The notes under the pieces were generated by a model. The model ran no database searches and was not told the origin of the DNA. It saw nothing but the letters and a program-made list of their open reading frames with translations. From positions 820,286,396 through 820,350,395 of the forward strand of contig NC_081414.1 in NCBI RefSeq assembly GCF_030272615.1: a stretch of DNA of 64,000 nt, given 5' to 3'. This DNA is from Cryptomeria japonica (Eukaryota > Streptophyta > Pinopsida > Cupressales > Cupressaceae). Position numbers and translations under genes: made by a program. Of the stretch, positions 1 to 10,074 are shown one piece after another (positions within the stretch are counted from its first letter, which is position 1; every line of letters starts with the position of its first letter).

Positions 1-1539
1 TCTCTCCAAAACATTTTGGATACATTACCTTGCAATAACATGGTTCTTGCAACTTCAACTATTGCTCTGTTCATCCTTTCTGCTATGTCACTCTGTTGTG
101 GTGTCCTCAGAGCAGACATCTATCTCTTTATACCTTGTTCATCACAATACTTAATAAATTCATCATATGTGAATTCACCTCCTCGGTCTGATCTTAAACA
201 CTTCAAGTTTTGACCAGTTTCCTTCTCAACCAGAGCTTTAAATTTATTAAATACTTTTGATTTCTCTCTCAAAAATGTCACCCACATCATTTTAGAATAG
301 TCATCGGTGAAGATCATGAAATACATATCACCGTAATAACTCTTTGTTCTTACAGGGCCACACAGATCAGTATGTACTAAATCTAAAACATTATGAGAAA
401 TACAATTCTTTCTCTTGAAATAAATAGAGGTAATCTTACCGATTTGACAATCTTTGCATATCACACTATCAAGTTCGACAAGATGGGGTAATCCTCTTAC
501 AACACTTGACTTGCTTATCTTAACCAAATTATCAAAATTAACATGACAACATCTTTTATACCATAACCAACTGTCTTCCATTCTTGCAACCAGACAATTA
601 TTAATATTACTATTCAAATGGAATAAGTTACCTCTAGTTTTCTTCCCAGTAGCAATCAATTCACCATTACCTCCAAGAATTATGCAGACTCCACTCTTAA
701 ATTCGAGAAAATAACCTTTATCATTGAGCTGACCAACATTTGAAAGATTATGCTTTAGACCATCAACCCAAAATACATCATCAACATTACTCTTCCCATT
801 TAGAGATATTGAACCTTTACCTTTCACCATGCAAGGAGAGTTATTTCCAGATATAACAACACCTCCATCAAATTCATTAAGGGTTATGAACTTACTTTTA
901 TCTCCGGTCATGTGGTGTGAGCAACCACTGTCTATTATCCATTCATCACTATTCTCCATATGAGATACTAGTGCCTTTTCATCTGATAGTTTCTCCTTCA
1001 CGGCTACAAACACAATTTCTTTATTGTCATCTTCTTCTTCCGACTCCTCATCAATCACACTTTCATCTACTGCAACATAACAATGTTTCTTTCCCTTTCC
1101 TTTGAATATTCTAAACTTCTCTTTCTTATCGGTGTTAGGGTAGTTAGTAGCAATATGACCAATTTTACTATAAGAGAAACACTTCAAAGGTAGCTTTCCT
1201 TTATACTTACTAGTGCCTCTTGGAAATCTCTTTGCTAACAGTGCCTCAAGTTCCATCACTTGATCTTCATTGTCTTCATTTCCCTGGTTACTGCCATGAC
1301 TTATCTTGCACTCATGACTTTGACATATATATTTTCCTTTTTCTAGCAGAAGAACCAGTAATAGAAGCTTTAAAGACAGATTCAATAGATTTTGTCACAC
1401 TATTGTCAAAACTATTTAACTCAAAAGTTGTAAGCTTACCAATCAATGAATCAACAATTACCTTATCCTTTGAAATAGATCTAAGTTCTTGGGTTGCTGA
1501 TACTCTTATAGCATACTGAGGTTGAAGAGTTCTCAACAT
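1..1539 (-). pseudogene. C2 copia pol remnant: zinc knuckle, protease, integrase
   Basis: The longest open stretch is 1385-120. In order it shows a degenerate zinc knuckle (CFSYSKIGHIATNYP, first cysteine pair damaged), the aspartic protease motif WIIDSGCSHHMTG, the GAG-pre-integrase region (WLWYKRCCHVNFD, then CKDC) and the integrase core (HTDLCGP, FTDDYSKMMWVTF, LRSDRGGEF). An in-frame TAG at 122-120 interrupts integrase. The same frame then continues to base 1 with the RTPQQ...ERMNR segment, which contains the third catalytic acidic residue. A 1312-1539 open frame overlaps and carries more gag sequence, so a frameshift lies near 1350. Reverse transcriptase and RNase H must lie outside the window. 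Confidence 0.9.
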
Positions 1540-1581
1540 TTAACATACTATTGCATCATCTTCTATTTTGCTTCCAACACT

Positions 1582-1938
1582 CTATATGCCACCAACAACT
1601 TCTTTGATTCTCTGACCATACTGTGCAATATTCTCTCCTTCAAGAATTCTCATGTCATTGAAATTTCCTCTCAAGATTTCCTCTTTGGCTCTTTGAACAT
1701 GCTCATCTCCTCCATAGATTGTCTCTAACTTTTCCCGAACCTCACCTGCAGTTTCCAATACTTGAACATCAATATATTTTGAATTAGATAAAGTACTTAC
1801 AATAGCTTCTAGGGCTTGTATGTTATCTTGTTGCTCTTTGAGTTCATTCGGTGTCAAGGGAGTAGTAGTAGGAGCAACATATGTTGTTTCAACTTGCTTC
1901 CAATATTGTGCACCGAGACCTTTGATGTAGATCTTCAT
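1582..1938 (-). pseudogene. C2 copia gag (UBN2-type) fragment
   Basis: This open frame of 118 codons resembles the gag/UBN2 region of plant copia elements (KIYIKGLGAQYW near the start, LETIYGGDEHVQRAKEEIL, then ENIAQYGQRIKEVV). In the same frame upstream of base 1938 the typical LNKDNYKI-x-KNRM segment is visible, but the tryptophan codon is replaced by TAG, a TGG to TAG change. The true gag start is therefore further upstream, toward the primer-binding site at 2059. Gag would form the cytoplasmic virus-like particle of the element. This copy is broken. Confidence 0.8.
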
Positions 1939-2058
1939 TCTATTTTTCTAGATCTTGTAGTTATCCTTGTTCAACTTGGGACCCTCTTTCTTCATCATAT
2001 TGAATTCCTCAGAATCTTTTCCTCAAGCGGTTAGGCTTTCTGCACATAGAGGACCAAA

Positions 2059-2070
2059 GCTCTGATACCA
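2059..2070 (-). other. C2 primer-binding site (initiator-Met tRNA type)
   Basis: Read on the minus strand, TGGTATCAGAGC follows the LTR end (2073) after two bases. This is the standard primer site of plant copia elements, complementary to the 3' end of initiator tRNA-Met. It fixes the LTR boundary. Confidence 0.85.
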
Positions 2071-2417
2071 ATTGTTAATACTATGAGGAGCCAGTTAATA
2101 CTAAGAGGGGGGGTGAATCAGTATTAAGATCAATTGAAACTTTAATTCAAAAAAAAACTTCTCAGATTTGAAACCATTTAACAAATGTCTCAACTTCTTT
2201 AATCAGATCTAATAACCTCTTTATCATATTTGCTTAACACATTAATCAAATCATTTACCAATACTTTCACCACAAAAGCAATCATATAAACTTGATCATT
2301 TACCAACTCATTAACCTTATCAATCAGATCAAATACTTTCTCAAACAACTCCTTATCAATACCTATAACCTCTGATAAACTTCTGATAAAACATCATAAC
2401 GGGTGTCTCAAAAATAA

Positions 2418-3261
2418 TGTAATGTCCCCGATATAATTAAATAGTCCATTTAAATAATTTATTGTATGACCCCGTACTTCATAATATATTTCGGGCCCCT
2501 TTAATTAATTAGTTAGTTATAAATTTTTTGGTGTCAGCCCGTTTGTAACCCTTCGGGAAACTTCCTGGAGCCCATATATATGGCCGAGTTAGTCATTGTT
2601 GTAGGTATGTGAATTTTGATATTTTTGTTCTCTCCTGTGCGAATTCCTATTGGAGTTCTGGTATCCACCATTTTGGAGGTGAAAGACCCTCCCTATTTGG
2701 TATTTGCAGTTTTGGTGAGATTCACCCCTCACCCTATTCTATTTATTTGTACTCATTCTGGATCTGACAAATCTTGAATTTTATCCTTGTTTATTTTCTC
2801 TACATCTCTGTTAATCTGGTTTACATGCATAAGGAGGACTCCTAATATTCAGAATCCATTACTCCGGAAGGTCACCACACAACCGCTGAAGCTCATCGTA
2901 CCTCTGCATCTTCACAGCCACACACCGTACTACCACCCCTCCCCTTCTCACCACCGTACAACCTTCTTTGGCCCCACCGTACACCTCCCTCACCACCATA
3001 TGGCCTCCTATGGCCACACCGTACACCCTCCTCACCGTCGTACAACCCTTTGGGCTCCACCGTCCGACCGCTTGACATCACCGTACGACTATTATATAGT
3101 ACACCTCCCCTTACTCCACTGTATGACATTTACATCATACACCGTGCTCTCTATCCCCTACCGTATAGTCTTCCTCTCCTAATGTACGTCCATCTAGTCA
3201 CTGCACGGGTGTCCCCTCCACCGTGTGGTTGATCTGCACCGTACAAGTTCAGAACATTACA
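2418..3261 (+). repeat. G1 5' LTR (844 bp)
   Basis: It starts TGTAATGT and ends ACATTACA, a clean 8-bp terminal inverted repeat. It is repeated at 5072-5893. A CATATATATGG stretch near 2573 may be the TATA element. The last 400 bp are pyrimidine-rich with many irregularly spaced CACCGTAC words. Short proline- and histidine-rich open frames here (2787-3232) follow from that composition and are not genes. Confidence 0.92.
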
Positions 3262-3262
3262 G

Positions 3263-3274
3263 TGGTATCAGAGC
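3263..3274 (+). other. G1 primer-binding site (initiator-Met tRNA type)
   Basis: TGGTATCAGAGC lies one base after the 5' LTR end, in the expected place for minus-strand priming by initiator tRNA-Met. Confidence 0.85.
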
Positions 3275-3304
3275 TTGTGATCTTGCCAACCTGTCGTATA
3301 GTGG

Positions 3305-4297
3305 ATGCAAGTGTACACCCGAAGGAGGTACCGTTTGATTGATCGAATGGGGGAACCACAAGATCTTGCAAGAGAAGTCATGGTACTATTAAGGGAGCTA
3401 ACCAAAAGACAAGCTCAGCTCAATGACACCATAATCAGAGGGGAGCAACAACAACAAATCATGGAGGAAACCTTACGACAATTAGCCTTGGGAAAAATGA
3501 ATGGAGAACAAAATGGGCAGGGTGATGATTCGGTCACAAGAAGGTCAAATGTCCAACACTCACATTCACGACCGTTGATGCCAACTTTTCCTCAGAAATC
3601 AAAAGCACCCCGCGGGGAGAAAGAACCCACCTTCCAGGAGATACAAGCATAGTTGAACCAAGATTGGAGGGATGCAAATCTTGAGGGGGACATATCCTTC
3701 AAGGTTTATGTTGAGCTCTGGATGAAATACTCGGGTGGCAGAAGTCGGGGCTATTATGGACACTATAACAATGACATCAAGTGGAAGGTTGGCAAGATCA
3801 ACCTATCATCCTTTGGTGGGACCAGAGCAACCTCGACACGAGCCTGGGTTCAAAAAGCAGATACCTACTTCCAACTCAACCCGATGCTTGAAGATGAAGC
3901 TATTAAGTTTGCAGCACTCCACCTGGAAGGGGTCATGCATGAATGGTTGCATCATGGAATGGTCACTCTCGGCCATGACCAGATAACCTCCTATGCGTAG
4001 TTCACCAAGAAGCTCATAGATCGATTTGACGGGGAGGATCCAGAACTCAATTTTAAGGAGTTGGCGCAACTAAGGCAGTTGGGGCCTGTGGATAGTTACA
4101 TCACAGAATTCCAAAGACTATCCATGTTGGTAACAGACATCTTAGAGCGGAGATTGGTGGTCTTGTTCATGGACGGGTTGATGGAACCACTAAAAGGTTG
4201 GGTGAAAGGGTTTAATCCCAACACACTCTCTGAAGCGATTACATGGCAATCTCATTTTCTTCCTCTGAGAGTTACTCACATGAAAAACCACCCCTAG
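3305..4297 (+). pseudogene. G1 gag (retrotransposon gag family)
   Basis: Three open pieces (3305-3652, 3653-4000, 4061-4297) share one frame and are separated by in-frame TAG codons at 3650 and 3998, both of which could be CAG codons changed by C to T. The central part matches the Ty3/gypsy gag pattern: KADTYFQL, DEAIKFAALHLEGVMHEWL, TKKLIDRF, LRQLGPVDSYITEFQRL, then LFMDGLMEPLKGWVKGFNP. The start at 3305 is 31 bases after the primer site. It would encode the capsid protein. No CCHC zinc knuckle is seen downstream, where the frame breaks. Confidence 0.88.
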
Positions 4298-4410
4298 CCC
4301 TAAGGAAGCCATCATTAGATGAAGCCACAAGGTAGGAACTCAGGAGAAGAAAACTCTACTTTACCTACAAGGAGCCGTGGAGACCAGGACACTGATGCTT
4401 AGCCATTGAA

Positions 4411-4995
4411 GTGGTGTCTGACAACGAAGAAGAGAATAAGGAAGATGGTCAACAAAGAACGGGGGAGGCTAAAGAAAACATAGATCATGTAGAGAGAATC
4501 TCCACACTGGTCCATAGGGGAAGTACCATTGCTGCCCTGACTAGCACTCCTGAGTGCAGTGTGTTTCGGGTTCGTGGCACACTCCAAGGGCAACGGGTCA
4601 TAGTCATGTTGGATAGTGGGGCCACTCTCAACTCTATCAACTCATCACTCGTCACTAGGAGGGGTTTGCATACAAAGGAGCATGAGGGGTTCAAAGTCAA
4701 GGTAGCGGGAGGAAATCTACTGTCATGTACTCATCTGGTTCCACAACTCAGCATCACCATGGGAAACTACACAGTGATAGATGATTTCTTCATGATTGAT
4801 TTGGATGATACAGATGCCATCTTGGGCATTCAATGGATGGAGACCCTCGACCAGTTGCACACAAAGCTTTAAGAGGATGGAATTCTCATTCAAAGTTGAT
4901 GGCAAGAAGGTGGTACTAAGGGGAATATCCAATGGCCACGTGAGGGAAATTTTGGCAAGATGGATGGAGGCAATCTTTAGACATGATGACATCAT
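4411..4995 (+). pseudogene. G1 retroviral-type aspartic protease fragment
   Basis: The 4411-4872 frame holds FRVRGTLQGQRVIVMLDSGAT, with the catalytic LDSGAT motif, followed by VDD/IDLDDTDAILGIQWMETL, which is typical of the gypsy protease flap region. A frameshift near 4860 moves the family-typical continuation (FSFKVDGKKVVLRGIS) into another frame, which stays open to about 4999. Sequence then jumps directly to the purine tract before the 3' LTR, so everything from reverse transcriptase onward has been lost. Confidence 0.85.
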
Positions 4996-5071
4996 CTAGG
5001 AGAGTGAACAGATCGGGGAGCATTGGAGTTTGCCATTGCTTGAGGGCAAGCAATTTTTGGGTCGGGAGGAC

Positions 5072-5893
5072 TATAATGTCCTTGATATAATTAAATAGTC
5101 CATTTAAATAATTTATTGTACGGCCCTGTACTTCATAATATATTTCGGGCCCCTTTAATTAATTAGTTAGTTATAAACTTTTTGGTGTCGGCCTGTTTGT
5201 AACCCTTTGGGAAACTTCCCGGAGCCCATATCTATGGCCAAGTTAGTCATTGTTGTAGGTATGCGAATTTTGATATTTTTGTTCTCTCCTATGCGAATTC
5301 CTGTTGGAGTTCTGGTATCCGTCATTTCGGAGGTGAAAGACCCTCCCTATTTGGCATCTGCAGTTTCGGTGAGATTCACCCCTCACCCTATTCTATTTAT
5401 TTGTACTCATTCCGGATCTGACAAATCTTGAATTTTATCCTTGTTTACTTTCTCTGCATCTCTATTAATCTAGTTTACATGCATAAGGAGGACTCCTAAT
5501 ATGCGGAATCCATTACTTTGGAAGGTCACCACACAACCGCTAAAGCTCACCGTACCTCCGCATCTTCACAACCACACATCGTAATACCACCCCTCCCCTT
5601 CTCACCATTGTACAACCTTCTTTGGCCCCACTGTACACCTCCCTCACCACCATATGACCTCCTGTGGCCACACCGTACACCCTCCTCACCACCGTACGAC
5701 CACTTGACATCACTGTACGACTATTATACCGTACGCATCCCCTTACTCCACCATACGACATTTACATTGTACACCATGCTCTCCATCCCCTACCATACGA
5801 TCTTCCTCTCCTACCGTATGTCCACCCAGTCACCGCACGAGTGTCCCCTCCACCATACGGTTGATCTGCACCGTACAGGTCGGGAACATTATA
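5072..5893 (+). repeat. G1 3' LTR (822 bp)
   Basis: It aligns along its length with 2418-3261 but lacks about 22 bp in the CACCGTAC-rich part. Its ends are TATAATGT and ACATTATA, so both terminal dinucleotides (TG and CA) carry transitions. The purine-rich GGGTCGGGAGGAC at 5060-5071 is the probable polypurine tract. Confidence 0.9.
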
Positions 5894-6044
5894 AATAATG
5901 CATGAAATGAAACATAAACAAGAACATCACGTGAAAAACATTCCACACACGAACACCTTAAGTTTTTGACGTGGAAACCCAAATAGGGAAAAAACACGGT
6001 GGGAGTTGGCACCCACAAACATTTGTACTCTTTTGATGTACACC

Positions 6045-6290
6045 CTATTAGGAGCTTAGCCCTGTTAGGAGCTTACAATACACTCGGTTAGGAGAAGACC
6101 CTATTAGGAGTCACCCAATTAGGGGATTTGCCTTGCAACCCAGTTAGGAGCTTGATGATCTGTTAGGCTCAACCTCATGAGAGGATTTAACACTCTTTTG
6201 AGAGCAACCCTGTTAGGGGACTTAAATGTTTAAGGCCTATTAGGACCTACCCGGTTAAGAGATTTAGCCTACTGTAACTGTTAGGGAACA
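6045..6290. repeat. Degenerate TTAGGAG array in C2 LTR
   Basis: Within the C2 LTR remainder, words such as CTGTTAGGAGCTTA, TATTAGGAG, GGTTAGGAG and GTTAGGGGA recur about every 14-30 bases for 250 bp. It is an imperfect minisatellite and part of the LTR, not a separate insertion. Confidence 0.6.
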
Positions 6291-7249
6291 ACAGTAAGAA
6301 AATGATCTGTTTACTTGCACTTCTCTGCTTGCTTGATCAGATCCAGTTATACACAACACTCTGCAACTCTCAGGAAGATCTCACACATCACTTGGATGGC
6401 TTAACATATTCTCTAAGACCACCGACACAATAAACATCAACCGTGTCATCCTAAATAGCCATCTAAACTTGGTCGACCACCAAACCCTAATTAAATCATG
6501 AATTTACAATTCAAATCATAAGAGATCATCATAGATTAATATACAGATCATTACATGAAATTGCAATGCAATATCAACCGTTGGTTACCCATCACAAAAA
6601 TCCTATCTGTACCAAAGTCAAACCCTCAAAACACTCTACTAAGTGTTTCGCTGATTCCCAAGAAATTCTTCCTTGAATCACGCCAAAACAAAAATTAAAT
6701 CTTTCATGCAGGTTGTGTTGTGTTACCAACTTCATGTAGACTCTCTGTTGATCACCATCATAACAAAATCATTACCGGTTTGATGATTTCTTCACCGGTC
6801 TTAAACCCTACTAAAACCTTAGCAAAACTTCATCAGGAATTTGAAACACACCTTCTATTAATCTCCACAGGTTCCGGTTCTGGTCATATACACCTTTCCA
6901 TGATACAATTTCACCATCCAAACCACAAATTACCAATCATCACCGATCGAACGATCCAATCAAAACAACTTTGCTTTACCGGTTAAAGTCCTATTTCACA
7001 GACCTTAGTTCTCTATCGGTAAACCCTGTCTTCCGGTAAACCAAATCACTAAGATGACAAAAAAAAACATTAGGAACATCATTTGACATTAGTTGACATC
7101 AATGAAAACACAAATAACTGATCCCATGTCATCTATTCATATAATCTCAATCTCTTCATAAATAATATGACTTCCAAACTTTATTGGTGCAGTCATCTAA
7201 TTTCAACTGCATCACCTGCATATGAATCAGTTATGCCAAATGCCAACAA

Positions 7250-8166
7250 GCACAACCTTTTAATTCCATGCTATGTAATGAGGTAATTGAGACTACAAAC
7301 CATCTTCTATTAAATTGCCCCTTTGCTAATCAATGTTGGAAATGGCTTCAAACAAAGCTAAATTGGACAACCCCCTTCATTCTTAGCTTGTATTAGTTTT
7401 TGCTTCCTAGCCTCTGTTGTTTATGGATTCCTTTTTCTCTTGCATTTGGTATATTGCTCCCACTATCCTTATTTGGAATATCTGTGGGAGATAAATAAGA
7501 GAATCTTTAGGAAATAATGCAATGGTATTGTTGAGGTCCTGAATAAGATTGAATCTTCAATCTCAGAAGTTGTCAAAGCCCATGTAACTAGAAAGAAAAA
7601 CTTGCATTCAACATTTTCTTCATGGGACAATAAACTAATTTTTGAATGTAAATCTATATCCCTCCCATTCAAGGGTAGTCTGATGTTTAATATATCCAAA
7701 CCTGTTAATAGAAAAGAGATTAAATGGAAGCCTCCAGATTTGAGTTTTTGCAAACTCAACTTTGATGGTGCTTCTAAAGGAAACCCTAGGATCTCAGGAG
7801 ATAGATATGTCATAAGGAATTATCAAGGATTAGTTATGAAGTGTGGGATGGCTAGATTAGCTGATGGCTCTAACAAATGTGACAGAGGCCCAAGCTCTTC
7901 TTCATGGGGTTAGAATGGCTATAAGCATTAAAGTGAAAAAGATCAGGATAGAAGGGGATTCTATGAATACAATATTGGCTTTGTCATATATAAACACAGA
8001 AAGGGGGAATTGGAGGATTGGATACATTCTCCAGGAAGTAAAGTCTCTCTTATCTCAGTTTGAAGAATACTCAATTTCTCATTGCTACAAAGAGGCAAAT
8101 GTTCTTGCAGATTTTTTGGCGAACCAAGGTTGCATTCTTCCTCAAGGCAAAAAGAGTTACTCCTAG
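7250..8166 (+). pseudogene. LINE C: L1-like reverse transcriptase 3' part with RNase H
   Basis: From about 7283 the translation shows the zinc-binding segment found after plant LINE reverse transcriptases (CNEVIETTNHLLLNCPFANQCW). After broken frames comes an RNase H domain: WKPPDLSFCKLNFDGASKGNP at about 7726-7785, a frameshift near 7880, then VRIEGDS-type (IRIEGDSMNTILAL) and the C-terminal SISHCYKEANVLADFLAN. The layout matches LINE A and LINE B nearby. The 5' end abuts the C2 LTR at 7248, so C2 probably inserted into this LINE and the remainder lies left of the window. Confidence 0.85.
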
Positions 8167-10069
8167 AATGAGTTACATAGAATTCAAGGATTCGAGGTAG
8201 TAATCAATTCGGGGGGAATTAAAAAACAATGTAAATAATTATAAAGTAACTTAGTTGGAGTTAACATTCTTTCTTGCCTTTTGCAGATGGTTGATTTTCT
8301 CTTTTCAATTTATTTGGAGGCCGCATTTTGGAGCACTTCATTTCATAATTATGGGCATTATGAGCCTTGCAAGACCGTATGTCCTTCACATGAAGTCATA
8401 TTCCCATGAAGTACGTAGTACAAAATGCTGATGATCTCCACACGTGCCCAAATATGTATGATCTTGCAAAAACATGAATAATGTTAGGTTTTGAGTATGG
8501 AAGGACACGTATGTCGCCACCAAATTTAAGGAGTCCTTCGATGCTTTCCAAATTGTTTGCAACAGATATGATATCTTTCACATGTGCCTCATAACAATTT
8601 AACTACTATGAGTTTCTTCATTATCACGATTTTTGTTTTCTCAAGTCTGGAGTTTCTCTTCCATGGCATCAAGACTAGTTTTACAAGGGAGATTCCATGT
8701 TCTTTTTCCCCATGGCCAAATGAATCATATTAACTTGCATTCAATATTTATTATCCCATGTTATACCCTCAAACAAATACTCTAACCACGTTTAGTCCAC
8801 CCTCTTCGTTGGTGTCAATGTTTGCAACAATGATTATGGACCTGTCTTGGTTGAATAAATTTACAAAGTTAATAGTAGGTTATGTGGTTCAACCATATTT
8901 CTTCACCTAGGAGGAGATCGATGATCAAATTTCAAGGTATAATTTATTTGAGGGTGACCAGTGGATTGGAGGGTTCCTGGACAGAGGAGAAATTTTGGAG
9001 GAGTCGATGACAAGATCAATATTCATATCCATCATTAATGGTTTAAGGTACACATCCTCTGTGCCATTTCACTCTTTGCTAAAGCAAAATGCAAAGATTC
9101 TTGGAAATCAATTGGTATCCAATGCTTTATCTAAATTTCATGGGATAAGGGTGCTCTTAAAACACACAGACATTGATCTACATGGCTATGCTAGTTCTTT
9201 CCCCACTCCAATGGACATAGAGTCCTCAGAGGGCTACACTAATGTCAAGTAAAATTCACATACCACACTTTTTTAATTTTTTTTTTTCTTCAACCTTTGT
9301 GGTAGTCGATTATATAATGCATAGACCCATTTTGGCACATGCATCAAAAGTTGGAGAATGCAATATGGGGGAAATGTTAAGGCCTTTTGTGACAAGGGAG
9401 TGGGGAGCTAGTTGGTATGAGGGGAGTGAATAGGGTTTTTTGTACAGTGATCAAAGTTATAGAAATTGTGACTTTCGGGTTCCCTCCTACCATTGTGAGG
9501 AGAGAGTATTGATCAAGATGATTTTGTTAAACCTCCCCAACATAGCTAGCTCTTGGATGGAGAATTTTTTTCAAGGCCTCTAGTCTTCATAAATTGGTGG
9601 GAAGCGGGTACTGTCGAATATGTAGATTTTGTGCTTCCTAGATGCGGGTTTCCTACATATACCATAATATGAGCCAAGAATGGAGTTTTTTTGCAGACCA
9701 GAAGGAGTTATCAGGTCCACATATAGGCTCCTTAGTAGAAGTGGAGTTCAAGATGGTTACGGAATCTAGCAGATGAAAAAGATGTTGACAGTGTATTGGG
9801 TTTCTTATTTCTCTAGTGTGGCCATTTTCAGAATTAGATTTGGCTTTGTCATCATAAGGACATGTGTGCTTTCTTGGTGAATTAACTATAGCCTGTATTT
9901 CTTTTCAACGTGCAAATGGAGTTTTAGTTTATTGCAGTAAATCTCTCCATTTGTATCCAATATTTTTGATAATCAGGGAGATCATTTTTTTGGGCAAGTC
10001 TGTAATTTTGTCTATCTTAGGGGGCTCTTAGTGGGTCCTGTTTCAACATATTTATCTATTGTTCCTATA
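8167..10069. other. Unassigned stretch after LINE C
   Basis: The first few hundred bases are probably the LINE C 3' untranslated region; no poly-A or target duplication was found. The rest shows no family I recognise. One open frame at 8995-9252 (85 codons, open further upstream in the same frame, reading EEIDDQISRYNLFEGDQWIGG before it) is protein-like in composition but matches nothing I know. Confidence 0.4.
8995..9252 (+). CDS. Hypothetical short open frame
   Basis: This frame encodes 85 residues starting MEESMTRSIFISIINGLRYTS and ending YASSFPTPMDIESSEGYTNVK. The frame is open upstream without a methionine, so it could be the last exon or a remnant of a longer gene. I do not recognise the family. 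It has no membrane segment or obvious motif. It lies between a LINE remnant and a solo LTR, so a transposon-derived relic is as likely as a host exon. Confidence 0.2.
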   Translation: MEESMTRSIFISIINGLRYTSSVPFHSLLKQNAKILGNQLVSNALSKFHGIRVLLKHTDIDLHGYASSFPTPMDIESSEGYTNVK

Positions 10070-10074
10070 GTTTG

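Larger units (their letters stand above)
2418..5893 (+). mobile_element. G1: non-autonomous Ty3/gypsy element (gag + protease only)
   Basis: This is a complete element of 3476 bp with LTRs at 2418-3261 and 5072-5893, flanked by the 5-bp duplication AATAA (2413-2417 and 5894-5898). The internal part is only about 1.8 kb. It has a Met-type primer site, a gag frame with in-frame stops, a protease, a purine-rich tract and then the 3' LTR. Reverse transcriptase, RNase H and integrase are absent, so it would need enzymes from a related element. It is inserted in the LTR of C2 in the opposite orientation. Confidence 0.92.
1..7248 (-). mobile_element. Ty1/copia element C2 (5' part; pol runs off left edge)
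   Basis: Order on the minus strand is LTR, primer-binding site, gag, zinc knuckle, protease and integrase, with the rest of pol beyond base 1. The LTR occupies 2073-2417 and continues at about 5899-7248; it is split by gypsy element G1. The LTR/internal boundary is set by the methionine-initiator type primer site (TGGTATCAGAGC, minus strand, 2070-2059). The LTR end near 2073 carries the CTCTTAGT/GTGAATCAG-like motif also seen at the ends of the LTRs at 20377 and 29721, so the three belong to related copia families. The far LTR end (TGCCAACA) is placed near 7248. The other LTR is outside the window, so no target-site duplication can be read. Many stops and frameshifts show that the copy is dead. 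Confidence 0.85.

Noticed and set aside
16-213. Plus-strand 65-codon frame at the left edge
   Set aside because: It is antisense to the C2 integrase.
2787-3232. Proline- and histidine-rich open frames, repeated at 5518-5898
   Set aside because: They lie in the two G1 LTRs and arise from the CACCGTAC-rich composition.
3806-4069. Minus-strand frame in G1
   Set aside because: It is antisense to the G1 gag.
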